This document shows positions 1 through 5,499 of a DNA stretch of 5,499 bases, one piece after another. The translations under genes were made by a program, and so were the position numbers. A model generated the notes under the pieces. That model was not told the origin of the DNA, searched no databases, and worked only from the letters and a program-made list of their open reading frames with translations. Each line of letters begins with the position of its first letter. The stretch's first letter is position 1. Origin of the DNA: Acidobacteriota bacterium (GTDB taxonomy: Bacteria > Acidobacteriota > Vicinamibacteria > Vicinamibacterales > JACQTH01); contig JACQTH010000545.1 of assembly GCA_016210935.1 (NCBI GenBank), positions 1 through 5,499 on the forward strand. The letters run 5' to 3'.

Positions 1-1233
1 CTCAGCCTCCAGGATCGTCGTGACCCCCTCGAGCGCCTGGCGAATCAGCGGCCGCGACTCGCCGATAGCCACGATGGCTGCGGCCTTGTCGCCGAGCGGC
101 GCCGCGAGATCTTCCCAGCTCCCGCCCTTGAATCGTCCCCCCAGGATCACGATGAGCGGCCCGTCGAGGTTGTCGATCGCCTGTCGCACCGCGGCGATCG
201 CCGTCGCCTTAGAATCGTTCACGAACCGGACTCCGCGGATCTCCCCGGCGGGTTCCATCGCATGCTCGAGGCCCGTGAAGGTCTCGACCGCCTCCGTCAT
301 CGCCCGCGACGGCACGCCGACGATGCGCGCGACGGCGGCGGCGGCCATGACATCCGCAACCAGGTGACGCCCTGTCAGACGGATCGAGGACAGCGGGACG
401 AGCGGCTCTTCGCCACGCGTCGTGCGATGCACGATTGCGCGATCCGTGAGGATGACGCCCTCGGACACGCGTCCGCTCATCGCGAATGCGAAACGGCGCG
501 CCTGTGCCCGGCGCGCGATTTCCAGCGTCTGCGGGTCATCGGCGTTGATCACGGCCCAGTCGTCCGGCCCCTGGTTCAAGAACACCCGCGCCTTCGCCGC
601 GGCGTACTCCTCGATGCTCGCGTGCCGGTCGAGATGGTCGGGCGAAAAGTTCAACAACACGGCGATCCACGGGTGGAAGCGATCGATCGTCTCGAGCTGG
701 AAGCTGCTGACCTCGACGATGTGGAGCGTCTCGGGCGTCGAGGACTCGACCTGCGAGCTGAGGGGCACGCCGACGTTGCCGCCGACTGCGGTCTTCAACC
801 CGCCCGCCGCGAGCATCCGGCCTGCGAGCGTCGTCGTGGTCGACTTCCCCTTCGTCCCGGTGATCGCGACCACACGGCCACGCAGCCAGCGATACGCGAG
901 CTCGATTTCGCCGATGATCGGGACCCCGCGCTGTCGCGCGGGCGTGAGAATCGGATGATTCCGGGGGACGCCGGGGCTCAGGACGATGAGATCGGCCTGC
1001 GCGATCGTTTCGGGCACGTGGCCTCCGAGCTCGACGTGGACGCCTCGCCGGGCCAGCGATTCGGCCAGCGCGTGCGGGTCGCGCTGATCTCGCGGGGACA
1101 GGCGATCCTTCGCCTCACTCAGTGTGACGCGTGCGCCGCGCTCGGCCAGGAGCTCCGCCGCGGCGATGCCGCTGCTCGCGGCGCCCATCACCACCACGCG
1201 CTTGCGCGAGACGGAGAATGTCCGCTCACTCAT
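1..1233 (-). CDS. murD: MurD, UDP-N-acetylmuramoyl-L-alanine--D-glutamate ligase, 3'-truncated by window edge
   Basis: MurD is the cytoplasmic ATP-dependent ligase that adds D-glutamate to UDP-MurNAc-L-Ala (EC 6.3.2.9). I translated this frame by hand: 411 uninterrupted codons from ATG at 1233 to the window edge. The family is usually about 440-470 residues, so the last few dozen are missing. Visible in order: an N-terminal Rossmann-like UDP-binding segment (VVVMGAASSGIAAAELL, about 13-29), SPGVP (86-90), the ATP P-loop TGTKGKSTTT (125-134), GGN-G (151-155), VSSFQLE (175-181), NFSPDHLDRH (195-204), the presumed carbamylated Lys214 in AAAKARVF, NADD (230-233), GLEHAME (321-327), NDSKAT (339-344) and GGRFKGG (365-371). 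SSFQLE and PDHLDRH point to MurD over the other Mur ligases. Oddities: Lys128 replaces the usual Asn of GTNGKS, Ala325 sits where HR is usual, and Ala345 replaces the Asn of KATN. The start is 4 nt past the mraY stop, with no strong Shine-Dalgarno sequence, so coupled translation is likely. Confidence 0.96.
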   Translation of the reverse strand, partial: MSERTFSVSRKRVVVMGAASSGIAAAELLAERGARVTLSEAKDRLSPRDQRDPHALAESLARRGVHVELGGHVPETIAQADLIVLSPGVPRNHPILTPARQRGVPIIGEIELAYRWLRGRVVAITGTKGKSTTTTLAGRMLAAGGLKTAVGGNVGVPLSSQVESSTPETLHIVEVSSFQLETIDRFHPWIAVLLNFSPDHLDRHASIEEYAAAKARVFLNQGPDDWAVINADDPQTLEIARRAQARRFAFAMSGRVSEGVILTDRAIVHRTTRGEEPLVPLSSIRLTGRHLVADVMAAAAVARIVGVPSRAMTEAVETFTGLEHAMEPAGEIRGVRFVNDSKATAIAAVRQAIDNLDGPLIVILGGRFKGGSWEDLAAPLGDKAAAIVAIGESRPLIRQALEGVTTILEAE

Positions 1234-1237
1234 CGGG

Positions 1238-2323
1238 TTATCTGAGCTTCAGCGTCGTCAAACTGAAGAGCGCGAAGACGATGCCGGCAATGACGAACCG
1301 CGTGATGATCTTCGGCTCGCTCCAGCCAATCAGCTCGAAATGATGATGCAGGGGCGCCATCTTGAAGACGCGCCTGCCGGTCATCTTGAAGGACGCGACC
1401 TGGATGATGACCGACAGCCCCTCGAGCACCCAGACGCCGCCGACGACGATCAGGAGCAGCTCCTGTTTGATCAGGATCGCGACCGTGCCGAGCGCCGCGC
1501 CCAGGGCGAGCGATCCCACGTCGCCCATGAAGATCTCGGCGGGGTACGAGTTGTACCAGAGGAACCCGAGGCTGGCGCCCACCAGCGATCCGCAGAAGAT
1601 CGTCAGCTCGCCTGCCTGCGGAAAATGCACGAGCAGCAGGTACCCGGCGAGGATCTTGTGGCCGACCACATACGCCAGCGCGGTGTACGCCGCCGCCGCG
1701 ATGGCAAAGGTACTGATCGCCAGACCGTCGAGGCCATCCGTCAAGTTGACGGTGTTCGACACCGCGACGAGGACGACAATGGCGAACGCCACGTACGCCC
1801 AACCCAGGTCCGGGATGAAATTCTTGAAGAAGGGAAAGAGCAGCCGCGTGTTGTACAGGCTCTCGCGGGCCAGCACCATGAGCGCGAGACCGACGGCGAG
1901 GGCGACGCCCGCCTGCGCCATCAGCTTGTAGCGCGGCCAGAGCCCGTGATGCGAGCGCCGCACGACCTTGAGGTAGTCGTCCGCGAAGCCGATCGCGCCG
2001 AAGGCCACGGTCGACAGCACCGCAATCCAGATGTAGATGTTGTGGAGATCGGCCCAGGACAGCGTCGGCACGATGGCGGCGGTCAGGATCAACAGGCCTC
2101 CCATGGTGGGCGTGCCCGCTTTCGGCCGATGGGTCGCGGGGCCCTCGTGTCGAATCACCTGGCCGACTTGAAACTCTCGCAGCTTGCGAATCATCCATGG
2201 GCCGAGCACCAGGCTGACCACGAGCGCCATGATGCTGGCGGCCGCGGTGCGAAAAGTGATGTACTGCGTGACGTTCAGAACCGAGATCTGGGTGTGAAAC
2301 GGATACAAGAGGTGATACAGCAT
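1238..2323 (-). CDS. mraY: MraY, phospho-N-acetylmuramoyl-pentapeptide-transferase
   Basis: MraY is the inner-membrane enzyme that transfers phospho-MurNAc-pentapeptide from UDP to undecaprenyl phosphate, giving lipid I (EC 2.7.8.13). The protein is 361 residues from ATG at 2323, close to the usual family length of about 360, and is strongly hydrophobic, with roughly ten membrane segments. Family signatures (numbering from this ATG): the N-terminus MLYHLLYPF typical of MraY, RPKAGTPTMGG (67-76), ADDYLK with the acidic pair Asp115-Asp116, NTVNLTDGLDGL (190-201), GDVGS with Asp268, and PLHHHFE (324-330). These acidic positions fall almost exactly where the catalytic aspartates of E. coli MraY lie (115, 116, 267), which supports the start. 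A GTG at 2326 directly precedes the ATG and could add one residue. The ATG overlaps the murF stop as TGATG, implying coupling. No residue looks broken, so the enzyme should be functional. Confidence 0.97.
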   Translation of the reverse strand: MLYHLLYPFHTQISVLNVTQYITFRTAAASIMALVVSLVLGPWMIRKLREFQVGQVIRHEGPATHRPKAGTPTMGGLLILTAAIVPTLSWADLHNIYIWIAVLSTVAFGAIGFADDYLKVVRRSHHGLWPRYKLMAQAGVALAVGLALMVLARESLYNTRLLFPFFKNFIPDLGWAYVAFAIVVLVAVSNTVNLTDGLDGLAISTFAIAAAAYTALAYVVGHKILAGYLLLVHFPQAGELTIFCGSLVGASLGFLWYNSYPAEIFMGDVGSLALGAALGTVAILIKQELLLIVVGGVWVLEGLSVIIQVASFKMTGRRVFKMAPLHHHFELIGWSEPKIITRFVIAGIVFALFSLTTLKLR

Positions 2324-2326
2324 CAC
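2321..2326 (-). promoter_or_regulatory. murF stop / mraY start overlap with tandem GTG-ATG starts
   Basis: On the minus strand these six bases read GTGATG. The murF stop TGA (2325-2323) is shared with both possible mraY starts: GTG at 2326 (4-nt overlap) and ATG at 2323 (1-nt overlap). No purine-rich Shine-Dalgarno sequence stands at a good distance (GGAG at 2350-2347 is too far), so re-initiation by ribosomes finishing murF is likely. I prefer the ATG because the protein then starts MLYHLLYP, as MraY proteins usually do. Confidence 0.6.
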
Positions 2327-3744
2327 CCCAGGTCGGCTTTCAGCCGCTCCACCACTCGATCGGTTCGAATGCCGCGCGAACCCTTGACCAGCACGATGTC
2401 CCCCGGCTTGACGAGCGCCGGCGCCAGCTCGGCCGCCTCCTCGCTCGTCGCACAGTGCACGAGCGCGTGCTCGGGCAGTCCGGCTGCGACGGCCGCCAGG
2501 CCAAGACGCCGCGCCGGTTCGCCTCCGATGGTCACGAGCGAGTCGACCCCGGCAGCGACGCGACCGGTGCGCTCGTGCAGCGCGTTGGCGTGCTCACCGA
2601 GCTCAAGCATTTCACCGAGGAAGGCGACCCGGCGGACTCCCTCCCGCGCGGCCAGCAACACATCCAGGCTTCCTTCAACGGCGCGCGGACTCGCGTTGTA
2701 GGAGTCGTCCAGGACGACCACGCCGCCGCGCAGGCGATGAATCTCGCCGCGGCGCGAGACGGGCGCGACCCGGGCAGCCCTCTCGACGATCGTTGGAAGC
2801 GGGATCTCGAACGACACGGCGACCGCAGTGGCTGCCAGCACATTGGCCAGGTTGCCGCGGCCCATCAACGGGATCTCAATCTCGGCAGACCCCACGGGCG
2901 TGGTCAGAAGCGCCGACATCCCGTCCAGGCCACGGTCACGAATCCCGGAGGCTCGTACGTCCGCCGAGGCGTCGAACCCGAAGGTCATCACACGGCCGAC
3001 GAACCGCTTCGAGCGCGTCATCACCAGCGGATCATCCGCGTTGGCCACGAGCAGCATTGAACGAGAGGCGTTTTCGAGGATCTCTGCCTTTGCGTCGGCG
3101 ATCTCCTCGATCGAGGCAAAGAACCCGGCGTGCGCCTCGGCCACGTTGGTCCACACCCGGACGTCCGGTTCCGCGATGCCCACCAGCGTCCGAATCTCGC
3201 CCGCATGGTTCATCCCGAACTCGATGACCGCGATCTCAGGACCCAATCGCAGGTCCAGCAGCGAGAGCGGGACGCCGATGTGGTTGTTCAGATTCCCTTT
3301 GTTCCGGAACACCCGGAAACGGGCGGCCAGAAACTCTGCGGCAATCTCCTTGGTCGTCGTCTTGCCGGCGCTGCCGGTGATGGCGACCACCCGCGCCCGC
3401 GATTGCCGGCGGACGGATCGCCCGAGTCGCTGCAGCGCGAGCGTGGTGTCGGCGACGCGGATAACGAGAGGCGCCCGCCACTCCGGCCCTGCCGACGGAG
3501 CAGCGGACGCCTCATGGACCACGACACCACAGGCACCCGCCTGCAGCGCCGTGGAAACGTAGTCGTGACCATCCAGGCGCTCGCCCCTCAGGGCGATGAA
3601 CAGGTCGCCGGGCGCGAGCGTCCGCGTATCGATGGAGAAGCCGCTGACCAGCTCGGCGGCACGCGCGCCGTTGGTCAGAAGCTCGCCCTCCATCGCCGCG
3701 GCAACCTCACCCACGGCCAAAGCGCCTACATCAGCCACGATCAC
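2323..3744 (-). CDS. murF: MurF, UDP-N-acetylmuramoyl-tripeptide--D-alanyl-D-alanine ligase
   Basis: MurF is the cytoplasmic ligase that adds the preformed dipeptide D-Ala-D-Ala to UDP-MurNAc-tripeptide (EC 6.3.2.10), completing the pentapeptide. It is 473 residues, at the long end of the usual 450-475. Visible: an N-terminal substrate domain with DTRTLAPGDLFIALRGERLDG (39-59 region), the P-loop ITGSAGKTTTKE (122-133), NKGNLNNHIGVPLSLL (148-163), EFGMNHAGEI (175-184), NVAEAHAGFF (200-209), the AKAE motif with presumed carbamylated Lys219, NADDP (235-239), GRGNLANVLAA (295-305), DDSYNASP (346-353), LGEMLELG (376-383) and VKGSRGIRTD (453-462). GSAGKTTTKE, NNHIGVP and FGMNHAGEI are diagnostic for MurF against MurC, MurD and MurE. 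The GTG start at 3744 is favoured by GAGGG a few nt upstream and by a 4-nt GTGA overlap with murE. Small family-level variations (YNASP for YNANP, GRGN for G-HN) are probably harmless. Confidence 0.97.
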   Translation of the reverse strand: MIVADVGALAVGEVAAAMEGELLTNGARAAELVSGFSIDTRTLAPGDLFIALRGERLDGHDYVSTALQAGACGVVVHEASAAPSAGPEWRAPLVIRVADTTLALQRLGRSVRRQSRARVVAITGSAGKTTTKEIAAEFLAARFRVFRNKGNLNNHIGVPLSLLDLRLGPEIAVIEFGMNHAGEIRTLVGIAEPDVRVWTNVAEAHAGFFASIEEIADAKAEILENASRSMLLVANADDPLVMTRSKRFVGRVMTFGFDASADVRASGIRDRGLDGMSALLTTPVGSAEIEIPLMGRGNLANVLAATAVAVSFEIPLPTIVERAARVAPVSRRGEIHRLRGGVVVLDDSYNASPRAVEGSLDVLLAAREGVRRVAFLGEMLELGEHANALHERTGRVAAGVDSLVTIGGEPARRLGLAAVAAGLPEHALVHCATSEEAAELAPALVKPGDIVLVKGSRGIRTDRVVERLKADLG

Positions 3745-5294
3745 GACACCCTCGAGTTCGCCGCACGTCTGTCGAGCGCGTCACGCGCGACCGCGACGTC
3801 ATCGAACGGCAGCACGCGATCGCCGATCTCCTGATAGCGCTCATGACCTTTCCCCGCGACGAGCACGACGTCACCCGGCTCGGCGAGGCTCACCGCTCGC
3901 TTGATCGCTTCCCGGCGATCGAGAATCGTGAGGGGCTCGACCCTCCGCACGGCCGCCCGGGCGTGGAGACGCTCCGCTTCGCTTGCGCGATCGAGCAGCG
4001 GCGTGATGCCACGCATCACCTCGTCGATGACGGCGCGCGGATCTTCCCCGCGCGGGTTGTCGGACGTGACCACCACGACGTCACTCAACTGGGCCGCCAC
4101 GGCGCCCATCAGCGGCCGCTTCGTTCGATCGCGATTGCCGCCGCAGCCGAAGACCGTAATCAACCGCCGCGGCGCGAGGGGGCGGGCCGTCTCGAGCAGG
4201 TTCTTCAACGCGTCATCGGTATGGGCGTAGTCGACGACGACGGTCACGTCGTCCGACGGCCGCGACACGATCTGGAACCGGCCCGGCACGCCGGCAACGC
4301 TCGCCACACCCCGCTCGATCGCATCGAACGGCAACCCGAGGGCCACGCCCGTCGCGGCGGCCGCCAGGATGTTGTAGACATTGGGCCGCCCGACCAGCGG
4401 CGATCGAATGTGCAAAGTCCCGCGCGGCGTACGCGCTTCGAACGCAAGACCCCTGAGCGAGAAGCTCAGGGGCCCCGGCCGGACATCCGCGGAACGATCA
4501 ATGGCGTACGTCACGGGACGCGCCAGCATCGGGACGAGGGACGCACCGTGGGGGTCATCGACGTTCACCGCCGCTATGGCCTCCGGCGGCAGCATCTCGA
4601 ACAGCCGCCGCTTCGCCTGGAAGTACCGCACCATGTCGCCGTGAAAATCGAGATGGTCCCGGGTCAAGTTCGTGAAGATGGCGGCGGCAAATCGCACGTG
4701 ATCCACGCGGCGGAGCGTCAACGCGTGCGACGACACCTCCATCACGCAGGCGCGGGAGCCACACTCCACCATCTCGCGGAGCATCTGCTGGACGTCCGGC
4801 GCTTCCGGCGTCGTCCGTGAGGCTTCGCGGTCTTCACCGCAGATGCGATAGGTCACGGTGCCCACCAGGCCGCACGGCATGCCGGCGGCTTCGAAGATCG
4901 CGCTCGTCAGATAGGCGGTCGTCGTCTTGCCGTTCGTGCCGGTGATGCCGACCAGGGTCAGCCTGTCGCTGGGGTCGCCGAAAAATCGCGCGGCGAGGCG
5001 CGCCAGCGCCAGCCGGCTGTCGGTCACTTCGATCCACGGGACTCCAACGTCCGGCGGCGGCGCCGATTCGGCGACGATCGCCAGGGCCCCTTTGGCGACG
5101 GCGGGCCGCGCGAAGGCCGTCCCGTTCGCGTGCTGACCTCGCAGCGCGACGAACACGCTGCCGGGCGTCGCCCGCCGCGAGTCGTAGACCACCGCCTTGA
5201 CCGTTCGCGACGCGGCGGCGTCATCCACTGCGCCGGAGGTGGCTGTCAGCGGCGGATCGTCAGCGAGCGACGACACGAGTTCACCGAGCGTCAT
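3741..5294 (-). CDS. murE: MurE, UDP-N-acetylmuramoyl-L-alanyl-D-glutamate--2,6-diaminopimelate ligase
   Basis: MurE is the cytoplasmic ligase that adds the third stem-peptide residue to UDP-MurNAc-L-Ala-D-Glu. It is 517 residues, against about 490-500 in most homologues. Domains: an N-terminal UDP-MurNAc domain with YDSRRATPGSVFVALRG (37-53), a central ATPase with GITGTNGKTTT (116-126), TTPEAPD (161-167), EVSSHAL (186-192), FTNLTRDHLDFHG (207-219), the presumed carbamylated Lys228 in QAKRRLF, and NVDDP (244-248), then a C-terminal ligase domain with GVPGRFQ (335-341), DYAHTDDAL (355-363), FGCGGNRDRTKRPLMG (382-397), SDNPRGEDP (411-419) and AGKGHERYQ (480-488). The DNPR motif (412-415) is the known specificity mark for meso-diaminopimelate (EC 6.3.2.13); lysine-adding enzymes differ there. 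The ATG start overlaps the upstream PBP stop as ATGA. Upstream bases are C-rich (CCCCACCGCA) with no Shine-Dalgarno sequence, so initiation probably depends on coupling. The coding sequence contains a perfect hairpin at 4450-4472. Confidence 0.97.
   Translation of the reverse strand: MTLGELVSSLADDPPLTATSGAVDDAAASRTVKAVVYDSRRATPGSVFVALRGQHANGTAFARPAVAKGALAIVAESAPPPDVGVPWIEVTDSRLALARLAARFFGDPSDRLTLVGITGTNGKTTTAYLTSAIFEAAGMPCGLVGTVTYRICGEDREASRTTPEAPDVQQMLREMVECGSRACVMEVSSHALTLRRVDHVRFAAAIFTNLTRDHLDFHGDMVRYFQAKRRLFEMLPPEAIAAVNVDDPHGASLVPMLARPVTYAIDRSADVRPGPLSFSLRGLAFEARTPRGTLHIRSPLVGRPNVYNILAAAATGVALGLPFDAIERGVASVAGVPGRFQIVSRPSDDVTVVVDYAHTDDALKNLLETARPLAPRRLITVFGCGGNRDRTKRPLMGAVAAQLSDVVVVTSDNPRGEDPRAVIDEVMRGITPLLDRASEAERLHARAAVRRVEPLTILDRREAIKRAVSLAEPGDVVLVAGKGHERYQEIGDRVLPFDDVAVARDALDRRAANSRVS
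3749..3753 (-). promoter_or_regulatory. Shine-Dalgarno sequence for murF
   Basis: The bases read GAGGG on the minus strand, 4 nt before the GTG at 3744 (5 nt if counted from GAGG). This is a good match to the anti-Shine-Dalgarno sequence, and it lies inside the last codons of murE. It is the clearest ribosome binding site of the four starts in the window and supports GTG 3744 over the downstream GTG at 3738. Confidence 0.6.
4450..4472. repeat. Perfect inverted repeat (9-bp arms, 5-nt loop) inside murE
   Basis: The arms CCCCTGAGC (4450-4458) and GCTCAGGGG (4464-4472) are exact reverse complements, separated by GAGAA. In the murE message this gives a GC-rich stem with loop UUCUC, over codons about 275-282 (PLSFSLRG). 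It is followed by UCUUGCGUU and not by a U-run, so it does not look like a proper intrinsic terminator. It may be chance from codon choice (Leu-Ser and Ser-Leu-Arg-Gly codons mirroring each other), or it may slow ribosomes or protect mRNA. Confidence 0.55.
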
Positions 5295-5499
5295 TGCGGT
5301 GGGGTCGGCGCGGGCGCGGCCGGAAGCCGCGCCAGCCGCAGTTGACAGGTCGCCACGTCCTCGAGCGGCGCACCCGCCGGCGGATCCTGCCCGACGACGA
5401 AGCCACTGCCCTGGAGCTGGGCCGAGAGTCCGAGCCGCGCCAGCGCTCGGAGGGCATCGCGTCCGCTCAATCCACGCAGGTCCGGCACCACATCCCGGC
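5291..5499 (-). CDS. ftsI: C-terminal PASTA domain of a division-type penicillin-binding protein, probably FtsI (5' part outside window)
   Basis: Only the last 68 codons plus the stop are present; the reading frame stays open to the right edge, so there is no real start here. They encode one PASTA domain: VVPDLRGLSGRDALRAL, then GLSAQLQGSGFVVGQDPPAGAPL, then a closing strand CQLRLA. It ends in a Pro/Ala-rich tail (LPAAPAPTPPQ). PASTA domains (known family knowledge) sit at the C-terminus of some class B PBPs and of Stk1/PknB-type kinases and can bind peptidoglycan or its precursors. Lying directly upstream of murE, the place of ftsI in dcw clusters, it is most likely the end of the septal transpeptidase FtsI/PBP3, a periplasmic protein with one N-terminal membrane anchor. 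The transpeptidase motifs (SxxK, SxN, KTG) are outside the window, so the FtsI name rests on the PASTA fold and position. The stop overlaps the murE ATG. Confidence 0.82.
   Translation of the reverse strand, partial: RDVVPDLRGLSGRDALRALARLGLSAQLQGSGFVVGQDPPAGAPLEDVATCQLRLARLPAAPAPTPPQ

Noticed and set aside
193..202. Palindrome GGCGATCGCC containing the octamer GCGATCGC (HIP1-like).
   Set aside because: I saw a single occurrence inside murD coding sequence. GATCG-rich words are common by composition here, and there is no enrichment to suggest a functional element.
262..1245. Plus-strand open frame (327 codons) antisense to murD.
   Set aside because: The minus strand gives an uninterrupted MurD with all major motifs in order. 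The plus-strand product is Arg/Asp/His-rich with no recognisable domain.
1230..2198. Second minus-strand frame (322 codons) within mraY.
   Set aside because: It is the out-of-frame reading of mraY. The mraY frame encodes every family motif and the hydrophobic segments, and this one encodes an Arg-rich sequence.
1124..2701. Long plus-strand open frame (525 codons) antisense to mraY and murF.
   Set aside because: Its translation is dominated by Arg, Asp, Glu, His and Gln in low-complexity patterns, matches no family I know, and covers two clearly functional minus-strand genes. Such frames are expected in high-G+C DNA opposite real genes.
3843..4820. Plus-strand open frame (325 codons) antisense to murE, and a similar one at 3130-3834 opposite murF.
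   Set aside because: Composition is typical of shadow frames (HRxx, RRP, DDG patterns), there is no domain, and there is no room outside murE or murF for independent expression signals.
835..4940. Similar short DNA segments near 835-858, 3355-3375 and 4917-4940 that look like a dispersed repeat.
   Set aside because: They are the P-loop codons of the paralogous ligases MurD, MurF and MurE. Shared protein motif and codon bias explain the similarity.
3741..5294. Possibility that MurE is a lysine-adding ligase.
   Set aside because: Residues 412-415 read DNPR, the meso-diaminopimelate signature. Lysine-adding enzymes have a different motif there.
1..5499. A previously undescribed system, mobile element, CRISPR array or defence island.
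   Set aside because: Every base except a 4-nt gap lies in recognisable peptidoglycan-synthesis genes in conserved order. There are no direct repeat arrays, tRNA genes, transposase fragments or unexplained coding regions.

Overview
The window is a stretch of a bacterial division and cell wall (dcw) cluster, with every gene on the minus strand. In transcription order, from high to low coordinates, it holds: the 3' end of a PASTA-tailed class B penicillin-binding protein (most likely ftsI), complete murE, complete murF, complete mraY, and murD truncated by the left edge. This is the classic ftsI-murE-murF-mraY-murD order. There is no intergenic stretch longer than 4 nt, no RNA gene, no mobile element, no CRISPR array, and no visible internal promoter or intrinsic terminator. 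All of it reads as one polycistronic message.

Layout: 5291-5499 is the last 68 codons of the PBP, a single PASTA domain and a Pro/Ala-rich tail. 3741-5294 is MurE, with a DNPR motif that marks it as the meso-diaminopimelate-adding type. 2323-3744 is MurF. About 1238-2323 is MraY. 1-1233 is MurD (411 codons, no stop in the window). The first three junctions overlap (ATGA, GTGA, TGATG) and the fourth is a 4-nt gap, so translational coupling is likely throughout.

Together the genes take UDP-MurNAc-L-Ala toward lipid I. MurD adds D-Glu, MurE adds meso-DAP and MurF adds D-Ala-D-Ala in the cytoplasm. MraY then transfers phospho-MurNAc-pentapeptide to undecaprenyl phosphate at the inner membrane. 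The PBP would cross-link the final product in the periplasm at the division site. ftsW, murG and murC would be expected beyond the left edge, and the PBP catalytic domain (then ftsL and mraW/rsmH) beyond the right edge. That expectation is inferred from the usual cluster order.

Organism: DNA that is high in G+C, a meso-DAP-type MurE, a PASTA-bearing FtsI, and a MurD with GAASSG, GLEHxME and GGRFKGG variants suggest a diderm outside the classical Proteobacteria. An Acidobacteriota lineage (Vicinamibacteria-like) is my best guess, with a deltaproteobacterial or myxobacterial relative as the alternative. This is inferred from motif style, not from a search. I found no undescribed system here. 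The points most worth a second look are the unusual residues in MurD, a perfect 9-bp hairpin inside murE, and the PASTA tail on the PBP.
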